From positions 21,171,994-21,235,993 of the forward strand of contig NC_079224.1 in assembly GCF_029633865.1 (NCBI RefSeq): DNA of 64,000 nt. Reading direction: 5' to 3'. Of this stretch, positions 37,515-48,199 are shown in pieces. The notes below the pieces were generated by a model. That model searched no databases. It was not told the DNA's origin and saw only the letters and a program-made list of their open reading frames with translations. The stretch is from Lampris incognitus (Eukaryota > Chordata > Actinopteri > Lampriformes > Lampridae). A program made the translations under genes and the position numbers. How positions within the stretch are numbered: position 1 is the first letter of the stretch; every line of letters begins with the position of its first letter.

Positions 37515-37692
37515 TGTGGAGTTAGAAAACAACGAGACAGGAGACGTGAGAGTAGACGTAGTCGAGGTAGTTTACTAGCTCCAACTTTACATGTCATATA
37601 TTCGACAACGACACTGAACTCTCTGGACCGGAAGCGGAAGTGCATTCTCCCTTAGGTGAATGTCTCTAGTTATATAGATGTGGGTCACCACA
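37515..37692 (-). repeat. 5' LTR of the Gypsy element
   Basis: 178 bp; on the minus strand it is followed after one base by the tRNA-Trp-type primer-binding site. Confidence 0.93.
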
Positions 37693-38185
37693 ATAGTCAA
37701 CTTTTAGGGGTGTTTGAAACCATATTACAAGATTCTTCTAGGCATGGATATGGGAAATATATTGTCATTTTTACGATTACATTAAGAAGGATATAAATGT
37801 TGACGCCCCCGACCTGTTATTTTTACCCCCAGTCCACCTCGTAATTCAGACTGTGTATGTTTGCCTACATGTATGTAGGCAGAGGGTGAATGCTAATGGC
37901 ACACACACACAAAACAAATGGAAGTGAGTACGAGAGCGGGGCAGAGAGAATAAGAGCAAGAGTATTCGTGCATGATTACATGCGAGAGGGAGAGCGAGAG
38001 AACGCGCTCGCGCGTGCGTGTGCGTGTGCGTGCCCGCCTTCTCCCTTGCTGGCAGCTGTCGCTGGAAGAAACTCCACTCCAAATTAAGCAAGACAAAAGG
38101 CAATGAGCAGCAGGAAAAATAGGACAGCTCTTTCAGGACTCGTTTTGGATTCTGCCAGAGCTGCAGGGGGACAATGAACTACAGT

Positions 38186-38321
<136 letters not shown>

Positions 38322-38339
38322 AAGCGGGGGATGCCTCTA

Positions 38340-39646
38340 TAGCAAGTGCAGTGAGTGTATTATGGCTATGGTGTTAGAATTATGTCTGGCTGCTTGCTTA
38401 GGGAGGCACGCTATAAATAGAAGTACCCTTTTGTGTATTGACCTATCTGAAAAACAAGCACTGGTATAAGAAAATAGAGAATACTGTGCAAATCAAATTT
38501 AAGTATCAGATCAATTTTTGATTCTGCAGCTACGTATGTGCTCCATTAATCACACATGCAGCACAACGTCCCAGTATAGGAATAAAATGGAGAGTAATCC
38601 GTTATTTCATGTCTACAGGGTTGAAAAACGGGCTCCATTACCTCCTTTGAAAATTGTTTGTGTAAATGAATGAATGCGGCCGTCAAAGTCCAAGAGAATT
38701 CAATTGGCCCCCTGTTCCCTGTATCCCGTTTCAGCCCCTTTGTTGTTTCAGAGTCTGAATGCAGTTAAGCTTCACTGCAGTCACCTGTGTCTCTTAACCA
38801 GCTGAAAGACGAGACAGGGTAAGGTTTGACAAACTGAAAATAACCATCAGCACGCATATACACACTGTATCTTACACAGTGCAATAGCCAGATGCACCAA
38901 TAAATGTAAAAGTTTCTCCATCTCTTGCACCCAAGATGAAATTAAGTTTATCCGTCCTCGGGGGGGGGGGGTTGAACTGTGCAGCATCAAGTCGACTGAA
39001 TGCAGATGCGAGACTGCAAAAAACAAAAGACGTTAAAGTCACAGAGACATGACAACGGCATGACAGCGTCTTGTGCTGCCAAAAGTGACAGAGTGAATGG
39101 AGACGCTGCCAGGGAAACTCGTCCAGTGGGGGCTGCCTGTGCTTAAAAAAGTGCGTGAACATGGAAACATTCCTCTAGGGGCTTGCAGACTGGTGGATGG
39201 AGGGGGGGGGGGGCTTGGCAGAGGAATGAATGGATGCTCACTCAGCAAATACATTAGCGGTCAATTATCCTGCATAGACTTTTTAAGACACAGTTTTTCC
39301 GGCTAGGATAAAACTATGAAATTCATTCGCGTCTGTTACTAGGACCCCCGACGGATTAGAATAATGCCTCAGCATGTAGAGACCCAGTGAAAAACCAGGA
39401 GGTCATTCAATATTATCTTACCATCTGCACCAGTAGATCAGTGCTCAGTCGGACAGAAGAATGAATGAGACACTGTTTACACAACTCTTGTGGGAAAATT
39501 TCTAGAGCAATCAATGTTATGATCTTATTTTCTCAGAATAGAGAGAACAGAATAGAATAGAGACTAGAATAGAGAACCAAACCGAACTAAACCAAGCTGA
39601 ATAGAATAGAATAGCGTGATGAAACTGCGTTTGGCGGGCTGAGCAC
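38340..39646 (-). other. lrrc52 intron 1, proximal part
   Basis: No exon is seen. An AATAG-type short tandem repeat lies at about 39538-39618, right after the exon 1 donor. Confidence 0.5.
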
Positions 39647-40295
39647 CTTGAAACTTGAAGCCCTCCAGGTGGACCCATAGACAGAGGTCCTCGTTGTCGC
39701 ACTCGCAGCTCCAGGGATTCCCGCTGAGGCCCACCGAGCGCAGGGCGGCCAGCGCGAGCAGCGAGGAGATGTTGAGCGCCGTCAAGTTGTTGCGGCTCAC
39801 GTCCAGCACCTGGAGGGCTGCGTTCTCCGCGAAAGCGTCCGGGTGAATTTCCGAGAGACCCGGGTTGTCCGTCATCCTCAGCATCACCAGACTCGACAGG
39901 GGTCCGAACGTCCTGTCCTCGATGCGGGTGAGGGTGTTGAAGGACAGGTCCAAGTAGGCGAGCTTTCGCAGATTCCCGAACGTGGACTCCGCTATCTCCG
40001 TCAGGGAGTTGTTGCTGCAGTCCAGGTACACCAGGTCGGAGAGGTAGTTGAGCGCCAGCGGCGGCAGCTCCGAGATGCGGTTGTTGGAGATGATGAGCTG
40101 CCGCGTGGCCAGCGGCAAGTTTCCGGGGAAGGTGGTCAGGTGTTGCCCGGCACACTGAACCACCAGCTGGTCGTCACACACACAGCGGTCCGGACAACCG
40201 GCGGACAGAGCCGGAGAGGGAGTGACTCCTACAATCAGGAGAAGCAGAACGACGAGCCGCAATGATTGCGTACTTGGTTGCGGGGCAAGACGCAT
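39647..40295 (-). CDS. lrrc52: LRRC52, exon 1 (signal peptide and LRR ectodomain)
   Basis: The exon encodes residues 1-216 of a 324-residue type I membrane protein (human LRRC52 has 313). A signal peptide covers about residues 1-32 (hydrophobic [11 protein letters not shown]). The LRR N-cap follows ([16 protein letters not shown]), then about five leucine-rich repeats ([20 protein letters not shown] onwards) and the start of the C-cap ([13 protein letters not shown]). The block LSDLVYLDC is shared with human LRRC52. The donor at 39646-39645 (CAAG|GTGCTC) leaves phase 1 and joins 27427 in frame as aspartate. LRRC52 is an auxiliary gamma-type subunit of BK/Slo3 potassium channels at the plasma membrane. 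The next gene in this direction is mgst3, as I recall for human 1q24. Confidence 0.93.
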
Positions 40296-40299
40296 GACA

Positions 40300-40960
40300 C
40301 CGCCAAGGGCTTCATCAACCCCGTTCGGATGGAGTCAAACGCAGTCGCGCACTTCATTGATGTGGGCTGTGTGTCGTCACCAAGTAATTGTTAGTCAGCG
40401 AAATCGGTTACATGATTTAAATGTTAAGGCGTTTTGCCCGTGGCCACTTCTGCGCGTAAAGTCTCAGCTCATTCCGTGTCCGTGCTAGTCTGTAGGGTCT
40501 CGGTGCGTATCCAATATAAGGCGACGGAACTTGGGGGACCGGAAGCCTAAACGGTCCGTTTACATGAAGAAAATGTTGAAATCTCGTTACTAGCCATCAA
40601 TTTGATCAGCCCATGACTGTCCTCAAAAGTCTTCTCACGCCGCTGCGCTGCAACGATCATGCTTGTTCCCGTACGTCTGCCATCGTTCCTCTTCCGAAAC
40701 TGAATCCAGAAATGGGGGGGAGGAGGGGGGGGGCGTTTTGGTGCGTGAGCTCACGCTTTGGAGTGAACTCGAGTGAGTGCAAAAGCTAGCTGTGCAGGAG
40801 CTAAGCGAAGGCACAACCGAAACAAGAAAGTGAGCCATGTGTCGGCTACCAAACTGCACACACAAGCTGCGACATAGCTGTGGCACACATGACCTATTTA
40901 TTCTAGATTGCTGCAGCATGCACACGGTGATCACCCTTCAGCTCATTCCTATGCCTCAGG
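40300..40960 (-). other. lrrc52 upstream region
   Basis: This should contain the lrrc52 promoter and 5' UTR. No TATA box or other decisive element was identified. Confidence 0.35.
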
Positions 40961-40968
40961 TGTGTGTA

Positions 40969-40969
<1 letters not shown>

Positions 40970-41053
<84 letters not shown>
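40970..41053. repeat. TG microsatellite
   Basis: A nearly pure (TG)n tract of about 42 units. Confidence 0.95.
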
Positions 41054-41056
<3 letters not shown>

Positions 41057-41829
41057 GGGGGTGGTGGTGGTAGAGGCACCTGACACCTGAGAGGCATAAT
41101 GATCACATCACGTGGGTTAGGCTGTTTTAATAACAACAGGTGGAGGGTTGTATATCGCTAACAAAAAAAAGAAAGAAAAAGAAACTCTAGACCCATTTTA
41201 ACCATAATTCAACCATTTTACTATTTTTGCCGACAGCTCTTGCAGGATATAATGAAAATAGGCTTTACGTCTCAATACACGCAGCACACAATGGTAGGCC
41301 TGTGATGGGATGGGATGCTCGAGCAGCCTCTCCCTACTCTCCAAATGATCCCGGAGTCTATTCTCGGCTCTCTGTGTAGGTGTTGAAGTGCTGATTCAGA
41401 CGATGGAGGAAGAGGACAGATGTGCTGTTGGCAGTCCATGACAGAGGCTATTGAGGGGGGGGGGGGATCCAATTGGCTGTTAACGCGCACTACTCACCGA
41501 TAGCAGATGTTTATTGGCCCGATGGTGACATCTAGTGACACATGTGGGTTAAAACACCTTTGTTGTATCCTGTGTTTTGTGTGGCGCCGTTATGACACAC
41601 CTCGAGTCCGTATTTCTTATTTCTGCCCGTGCAATATTCAGATGTTCATATTGACTTTGGCGGGATGTTCAAAACATGAGTGTGTGCAATATTTTTCAAA
41701 TGAATATAGATGCTGTTGATAGAGACTTTTTTTTACACAGCTGCTTGTTTGTTATCAAACAAGGCATTTTAGATAACAGGTAACTCCTTATAAAAATAAA
41801 GTATCGACACTAACACTGAGACCGAAATA

Positions 41830-44400
41830 AAGTGACTTAGACTTAGACTTAGACTGCTTAGGCTTAGACTTAGGCGAACGAAATTACGTTTCACACGGAC
41901 CTCAGTGCCACATAAAAACAAATAACATGCAATAATATTAAAAACAAAAAGTGCATTAAAAACATAAATTACTTCACAGACCTAAACGTCACAAGCACAC
42001 CTGACATGGACAGTGCGTAAGATGGTCAAACAGTCCTTTTATGGAAGGTCTAAGTGTTCAGGCTGTTGAGGAACCTCACAGCCCGAGGAATGAAACTGTT
42101 GCATAGTCTGGTGGAGGCAGCACGGATGCTCTGGTACCTCCTGCCAGAGAGTAGGAGGGTGAAGTGGCTGTGGGAAGGGTGGGTGGGGTCCTTCACGATG
42201 CCAAGAGCCTTCCGGGTGCACCGTGCGTCATAGATGGCCTGGATGGATGGGAGAGCAGCTCCTATGATCTTTCCAGCTGTCTTCACTATCTGCTGTAGGG
42301 ATTTGCGGTTGGAGGCCTTGCAGTTCCCATGCCAGGCAGTGATATAGCTGGTCAGAGTATTCTCTATTGTGCCTCTGTAGAATGTGATGAGGATGGGTGG
42401 GGGGAGACTCACCTTCTTCATACACCGCAGGAAGTGAAGACACTGCTGGGCTTTGTTGGAGAGCGCAGTGACATGTGAGGACCAGGAGAGGTCCCCTGTG
42501 ATGTGAACTCCCAGCAACTTAGCACTGCTGACTCTCCACGTCCATACCATTGATGGTCAGATGGGTATGGTGGGTGCTGGTCTTTCTAAAGTCAACAATA
42601 ACCTCCTTAGTTTTCTCTATATTTAGGGAGAGGTTGTTGTTTTTGCACCTCGTCGCCGGTCAACCCACCTCCGCTCTATATGATGATTCATCGTTGTTGC
42701 TGATGAGACCTACCACTGTACTATAATCAGCAAACTTTATAATTAGGTTGGAGGTGGATGATGCTGTGCAGTCGTGAGTCAGCAGGGTAAACAAGAGTGG
42801 ACTGAGCACACAGCCCTTTGGAGCGTCAGTGCTCAGTTTGATGGTCCTGGAGGTGATCTTTCCAATTTGCAGTGACTTTGGCCTCCCTGTGAGGAAGTCC
42901 AGCACCCAATTGCAGAGGGAGGTGTTAAGGCCCAGCCGGCTCAGCTTTCCGATCAGGTGTTGTGGTATGATTGTGTTAAAAACTGAGATGAAGTCAACAT
43001 CCTCACATAGCTGTTCTTTCTCTCCAGGTGGGACAAGGATGGATGAAGAGCAGAGGTTATGGCATCTTCTGTGGAGCAGTTAGCGTGATATGCGAACTGG
43101 ACAGGGTCCAGAGTGGAGGGGAGGCTGGACTTGATGTGCTTCATGACCAGCCTCTCAAAGTACTTAACGATGATGGGAGTCGGTGCAATAGGGCGGTAGT
43201 CATTGTGGCAGGACACAGGGGGCTTCTTTGGCACTGGTATGATGGTGGTAGACTTGAAACACATAGTGATGACTGCCTTGGATAGCGAGGTGTTGAAGAT
43301 GTGAGCAAGGATATCTGCCAGCTGCTCAGCATAGCCCCTAATGGCTCGGCCTGGGATTCTTTCTGGACCCACAGCTTTGTGTGGGTTGACTCTGGAGAGG
43401 GTCTCTCTCACATCATCTGTGGTCACCTGGAGAATCTGGTCATCCATTAGGGATGTAGTCCTCACCACCAGCATGTTATTCAGTCTCTCATATTGTGTGT
43501 AGAAGTCATTCAGTGCATCTGGGAGGGTGGGGGCACCACCACAGGTCTGAGGAGGTGGCTTGTAGCCAGTGAGGGCCTGGATGCCCTTCCACAAGCGCTG
43601 TGCATCTCTGCTATCAGTGAAGTGGCTGTTGATTCTCTGTGCATATTGTATTTTGGTCTCCCTGATGCCACATGACAAGTTGGCCCTTGCTGTCTTGAGG
43701 GCTGCCTTATCACCGGATCTAAATACAGCATTCTGGCTCCTCAGCAGCACCCGGACTTCTGCTGTCAGCCAGGGCTTCTGGTTGGCCCACAAAGAGATGG
43801 TTGACTGTGACATTATCTATACACTAATTGATGTAGGCTGTCACTGTGTTTTCATCCAGACCAATGTGCTCACCAAAAAGAGGCTGCCACTTTGAAAATG
43901 CCCCAGTCGGTGCTCTTAAAGCAATCCTGAAGAGCTGAGATAGGCCCCTCTGGCCAGACCCTGATCTGTCGCTGAACCAGTTTGGCAAGTTTCAGAAGTG
44001 GCCTGTATGCTGGAATTAGCGTAACAGAGATGTGGTCTGAGTTTCCAAAGTTGGGACAGGGGAATCCTCTGTATGCATTCTTCTCATTAGTGTAAATGAG
44101 GTCCAGTTTGTTGTTTTCCCTGGTGGCAAAGTTTATATGTTGATGAAATTTAGGTAATACAGTCTTTAGGTTTGCATGATTGAAATCCCCAGCAATAATG
44201 AAAAATCCACCGGGTATGCGGTTTGCTGTTTGCTGATGCCATCGTGTAGCTTGTGCAGTGCCTCAGAGGCGTTGGCGCTCGGGGGCAAAGTACACGGCCA
44301 AATAACAACAGTGAATTCTCTCGACAGATAGTATGGCCGGCACGACAGTTTTACTGATAGGAGCTCTATGCTGAACTATGCCCACATCTTGAATAGCCAA
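41830..44400 (-). mobile_element. Jockey-superfamily LINE (L2/Rex-like), degenerate
   Basis: On the minus strand the pieces run in LINE order: an eroded endonuclease segment (about 44370-43890); a linker and N-terminal reverse transcriptase (43813-42953) with the palm entry HKAVGPERIPGRAI and [13 protein letters not shown]; the catalytic part near 42905-42660 ([16 protein letters not shown], then [17 protein letters not shown]); and the C-terminal part (42550-42050) with LLGVHITGDLSWSSHV and NSFIPRAVRFLNSL. The usual ADD reads ADY, and the frames are broken between pieces, so it is inactive. The 3' end has an ACTTAG-type tail at 41832-41872. The exact 5' limit is uncertain. Confidence 0.8.
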
Positions 44401-44603
44401 GCTTATCATGGGACAGGTGGAGATTGGTTGAGATAATAGGCCTTGATAAATGTGGATGAATAAAGGCAGTAGAACCAGTTCTATGTCCATAACAACAAAA
44501 TCAGTTTGAAATACGACCTGAAGCCTGTCTGTATACTGGCCTTAGTAGTAACATGTGGCAATGACCCCAATATCCCCTGCGGAAGTGAATGGTACATAGT
44601 AAG

Positions 44604-44604
<1 letters not shown>

Positions 44605-44694
<90 letters not shown>
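44605..44694. repeat. CTAT tetranucleotide microsatellite
   Basis: About 22 units of CTAT. Confidence 0.95.
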
Positions 44695-44695
<1 letters not shown>

Positions 44696-45145
44696 GTTTT
44701 ATGACCATTAGACTAACATTCTCATGCTATATGATCTCATTGAGATCAAAATGTAGTATATCAAAGGAAGGAGCATTAGCCAAAACCATACATTGATATA
44801 TGGTAGACTAAAGGGTATGACTGCAAATCTCAGAAACTCTGGAACTAACTATCATTCGAAGGTGAAGTTTTATCATTATTGGAAGGATTTTACATATATA
44901 CAGCATTTTTTCCCCGAAACCCGTCAATGGTGTGCTCAACTAATGAGGAGCAGAATATCAATACAGATGCAGGGGGGAAAGTTGTAATACATAGCAGTAC
45001 ACCCTTCCCTACCTGGCAACCCTGACTACTGCAAGTCAAACATTCCGGTGTAAGCAGGTGGCTGGGGCAAGGATGAGGAAGAGACGGGCGACTGGTCATC
45101 CTTGCGTCAACACTGAACACACGTCGTAACTGAAAGAACAGGTGA

Positions 45146-45370
45146 ATGCTTTTAACTTATTATCTGGAATACGGCAGCGTGTATATTGCGCTGGTGTCTC
45201 AGTTGACATTGGTGTTTTTATACATAGTCTTCTATCCGTGGCGTTTCCTACGTGGTCTTGTCCGTCTTCGCAGCTTTTTGTCGATAGATAGTATGGACTA
45301 TCACATGCAGGTCTCCGAGTACGCAGCTATGCAACACCGACGAAAACGCGGGTTGATTTCGTTAGTTTAA
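45146..45370 (+). CDS. Candidate small membrane-protein ORF (unrecognised)
   Basis: A 74-codon frame starts at an ATG and has one strong hydrophobic segment at about residues 11-30 (SVYIALVSQLTLVFLYIVFY), followed by a basic region (WRFLRGLVRLR) and a basic C-terminus (QHRRKRG). I do not recognise the protein. Length and composition would fit a one-pass micropeptide, but a chance frame of this size is common. No promoter or splice context supports it. Confidence 0.2.
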   Translation: MLLTYYLEYGSVYIALVSQLTLVFLYIVFYPWRFLRGLVRLRSFLSIDSMDYHMQVSEYAAMQHRRKRGLISLV

Positions 45371-45399
45371 AACCAGATGTTCGTTTAAGTTTTTTCCAA

Positions 45400-46500
45400 T
45401 CGTCTTTTTGTCACCAAAAAAACCCTCCCAAAAAACAGCAATGTTTGATCGTCTTAATGCGATAAACTAATCTACCGTTCTGATACCTTCAAATAAGTAC
45501 TGCACACTCAGACGTGTTTTTTTAGCTATAAACCAAATGATGACTGTATTGTGACTAAACGCATAAATGCTGGTGTTAATACTGACATTTCTTACCAAAT
45601 TCATAAAACTCGGCATTTCAACTCGGGTTGAAAATGGCTCAACACGCCATCTACTGTTGTAAATCAGCCTTGCAAGGCCAACGCTGACGATTTGCAACAC
45701 CAAGAGCTTATCTACGTCCTGAAACGTACATAAAGAAGAATGTTGACGCCCTCTTATGGTCCCCGCCCTTTAGTGTTAGACTGAAATCGTGCTCATTTTC
45801 AAATATATCCTGATGTAGAGGACTGGGAAATGTTGGGTTATAAAATGACACCCCTCTGTTTCATTTTTGTTATTTTCCTTTCTTAATTTATATTTATTTA
45901 CTTACCAGATTCATGTCCACTATTCACTGATTAGATCTGCACATTGAGTCTAGTTTATGTGCTATTTACCCAGTTAGTCCTGTAGATGACGGACTACGTC
46001 CACAAATGGAAGGTCTCTGGTACTGGTTAAGTAGGTAGTAATTGTGAGATCGCCAGACCATTCTACACATCTGCATGTGTTGGATTTCCATTTGTTTGCT
46101 CAGGTTCGTAAACTGTGCAACACATTTATAATTATTTACATGTTATCCAATCCGCACTAATTCAGAAGCTATTGTACTAGTGAATCGCGGTAAAATGTGT
46201 TTATTCAATGAGCTAAGGCGCTACTTTCAGTATGCTAGCTAGCTAACAGTGTTACTAGCATAGTATCTTAGGAAATTAGCCATTACGTGGCAGAATGGTG
46301 TAGTTGTTAGGTGTAGAAATAGAATGTGGAGTGTTTTGGAAGCATTATTTTGATTTTTAGATCGCTGGTTGGTATACTGTTGTGCAGCTCCGTCTCCTGC
46401 CCTCGGTGGCCAGGGCGGGGCGGCATATGGCCAGCGGAGGTGCGGCATGCATTGCGTGAATTTTGGTCGCGTTTAGCGACGAAGTAACATACAAAGCATG
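45400..46500. other. Intergenic DNA
   Basis: No gene is supported. A segment at 46058-46107 recurs at 47829-47874 (ATCTGCATGTGT and TTTGTTTGCTCAGG shared). Confidence 0.5.
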
Positions 46501-46519
46501 AGGTTGCTAATGTGTAACG

Positions 46520-46705
46520 CGTGTGGTTAAGTCCTACTATCGCAGCGAATTCGGGGGCGGCCGCGGGCATCGCCACAGCCGGGACTCGATCCTCTGTCTC
46601 CCACACCGCAAGCGACAACGGTAACCAGTCGACTAAAGGGTCCGACCCGTTAGCTATGGGCTAGCGAGCCTATTTATCTGTGATCGTTGCATTGCTCCTT
46701 TCCTT
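46520..46705 (-). mobile_element. tRNA-like repeat module A
   Basis: Read on the minus strand it has GCTAACGGGTCGGACCCTTT, an A-box-like TAGTCGACTGGTTACC and a B-box-like GGATCGAGTCCC in the right order and spacing for a tRNA-type Pol III promoter. The GCTAACGGGTC and GACCCTTTAG segments are shared with the LTRs of the miniature element at 47435, so it is probably a diverged relative or solo terminal repeat. Confidence 0.6.
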
Positions 46706-46709
46706 CTGG

Positions 46710-47095
46710 AAGGGCGTCCTCGGCCGGACCGTCACAGCCAGGACGCGAACTTGGATTTCCCGCACCGCGGGCAACAACGTTAACAAGTCGACTAAAGCAG
46801 TGTTTCTCAACCCACTCCTCAAGGAACCCCTATCCTGCAGATTTTCTTTGCAACCCTGAATAGGTACCCGTTTGTAGTAATTCAGCAGTGAATGTCAGAG
46901 TTTGCACACCTTGCATAATTAAGTGCTGTGAGATGATTGGTTGAGTAAGTACAAGCAGAAGCTACCTATGCAGGGTTACAATGAAAATCTGCAGGATAGG
47001 GGGTCCTTGAGGACTGGGTTGAGAAACACTGGACTAAAGGGTCCGACCCATTAGCCAAGGGCCAACGTGTCTACTTATTCGTGCACGTTACACTA
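46710..47095 (-). mobile_element. tRNA-like repeat module B, split by a hAT-type MITE
   Basis: Minus strand: TGTAACGTGCACG at about 47093, GGGTCGGACCCTTTAGTC, then the MITE (46798-47031), then GACTTGTTAACGTTGTTGCC and a B-box-like AAGTTCGCGTCC. It lies in tandem with module A. The order shows that module B was there before the MITE. Confidence 0.6.
46798..47031. mobile_element. hAT-type MITE with perfect 8 bp target duplication
   Basis: A 234 bp element begins CAGTGTTTCTCAACCC and ends with the complement GGGTTGAGAAACACTG. The 8 bp GACTAAAG flanks it on both sides (46790-46797, 47032-47039), the length expected for hAT. Internal inverted pairs (CCTATCCTGCAGATTTTC and GAAAATCTGCAGGATAGG) extend the hairpin. 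No coding capacity. Confidence 0.93.
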
Positions 47096-47434
47096 TGTTT
47101 GTGTGTTATCAATTTCTAATGTATTATATATTGTGATTATACCTGGTCCGTTGCTGCCACCTATGGGCGGGCTAGGGTATTGATATTACGGGTGACGAGG
47201 AGTAGCATGTGACAGTTGTTGTGAATAAAGCTACCAGCTATGTTGTAAACCTAGCAGTATAAGTTGGGCAATACTCCAAGGAAGATACAACATATTTGTG
47301 TGTTTATTTAAGTAACTATCATCATAAAGGAGAGACAATACTACATTTCCAATACATTTAAGTTTGGTATTTTAAGACTGTTTATTGATTAATAGTTCTT
47401 TCTCATGAATATTTGTTATATTTGATTTCACCTG

Positions 47435-47568
47435 TGTAAACTACTAATAAGACACGTTAGTCCCTAGCTAACGGGTCTGACCCTTTAGCCGAGCGGTTAG
47501 TGACGTCGGCTTGTGGTGCTGTACACCCGTATCGAATCCCGCACCGGGCAAGAAAATAACCGGTTACA
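47435..47568 (+). repeat. TRIM left LTR with tRNA-like A and B boxes
   Basis: The A-box-like segment lies near 47487-47501 and the B-box-like segment near 47531-47541. AGCCGAGCGGT in the A box also resembles the D-arm of tRNA-Leu (GGCCGAGCGGT). Confidence 0.8.
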
Positions 47569-47671
47569 TTGGTGGCAGCGGTGGGATCCGGAAGTGTGCA
47601 GATCCTCAGAAGTCTCTTCGGAGCGCGGGAATAACAAAGCGCGAGAGCGCGCTTCCGGGGAGGGTGACGAC

Positions 47672-47806
47672 TGTAAACTACTAATAAGACACGTTAGTCC
47701 CTAGCTAACAGGTCTGACCCTTTAGCCGAGCGGTTGGTGATGTCGCCTTGTGGTGCAGTACATCCCGTATCGAATTCCGCACCGGGCAAGAAAATAACCG
47801 GTTACA
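47672..47806 (+). repeat. TRIM right LTR with tRNA-like A and B boxes
   Basis: Partner of the left LTR, with the same box order and about 95% identity. Confidence 0.8.
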
Positions 47807-47904
47807 TCTGTTTAATTAAAGCCAGAATAATCTACGCATCTGCATGTGTCGGATTTCAATTTGTTTGCTCAGGTCCCACTTTCCTTTTGAGACCGGAAAC
47901 ACTG

Positions 47905-47985
47905 GTCAATCAATCAATCAATCAAGTTGCATTTTATATAGCGCTTTTCTAGCTGCAACAGCCACTCAAAGCGCTTTACATTTTT
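47905..47985. repeat. Interspersed repeat tail (AGCGCTTTTCTA family)
   Basis: CAATCAATCAATC is followed by TTATATAGCGCTTTTCTAGC and CACTCAAAGCGCTTTACAT, a common fish repeat end also seen at 30922 and, reversed, near 63765. Confidence 0.6.
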
Positions 47986-48199
47986 GGTCAAATCTGAATT
48001 TCAGACACCTGTTACAACAGAACACAAGCCGTTTTCTATTCTCCGAGCTGCCCCGCTGCTCCTAGCTACTTTGTATGCGTAAGCTATTTCGTATGCGTAA
48101 GGCCACCGATATATGATTTACAATGATTAACTTAATTATTCGCACGTTTATTACATGGGCCGTTTGAGACTAAAGCAGACCAGTGACAGACCTTAGTCG

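Larger units (their letters stand above)
33296..37692 (-). mobile_element. Gypsy-type LTR retrotransposon in the lrrc52 intron
   Basis: A 4.4 kb element in the same orientation as lrrc52. It has two 178 bp LTRs that start TG and end CA, and a 4 bp target duplication ATAG (33292-33295 and 37693-37696). The primer-binding site at 37496-37513 lies one base inside the 5' LTR and matches the 3' end of tRNA-Trp (TGGTGACCCCGACGTGAT). A G-rich polypurine-like run abuts the 3' LTR. The gag region is followed by a pol region in the order protease, reverse transcriptase, RNase H, integrase, which is Ty3/Gypsy order. The LTRs look identical, so the insertion is young. It looks nearly whole, with about one apparent break in pol. 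There is no envelope gene. Confidence 0.93.
47435..47806 (+). mobile_element. Terminal-repeat retrotransposon in miniature (TRIM) with tRNA-like LTRs
   Basis: A 372 bp non-coding element: LTR 134 bp, internal part 103 bp, LTR 135 bp. Both LTRs begin TGTAAAC and end GGTTACA. One base inside the left LTR lies TGGTGGCAGCGGTGGGAT (47570-47587), an 18-base match to the complement of the 3' end of tRNA-Leu(AAG) including CCA, a clear retroelement primer-binding site. A purine-rich run (GGGGAGGGTGACGA) precedes the right LTR. Flanks CCTG and TCTG may be an eroded 4 bp target duplication. Each LTR contains an A-box-like TAGCCGAGCGGTTAG and a B-box-like TATCGAATCCC. The LTRs differ at about seven sites (about 5%), so it is older than the Gypsy copy. 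It has no protein and would need enzymes from another element. Confidence 0.85.

Noticed and set aside
47480-47560. A genuine tRNA gene
   Set aside because: The boxes are present but the acceptor and T stems do not pair well, and the segment repeats in both LTRs of a retroelement.
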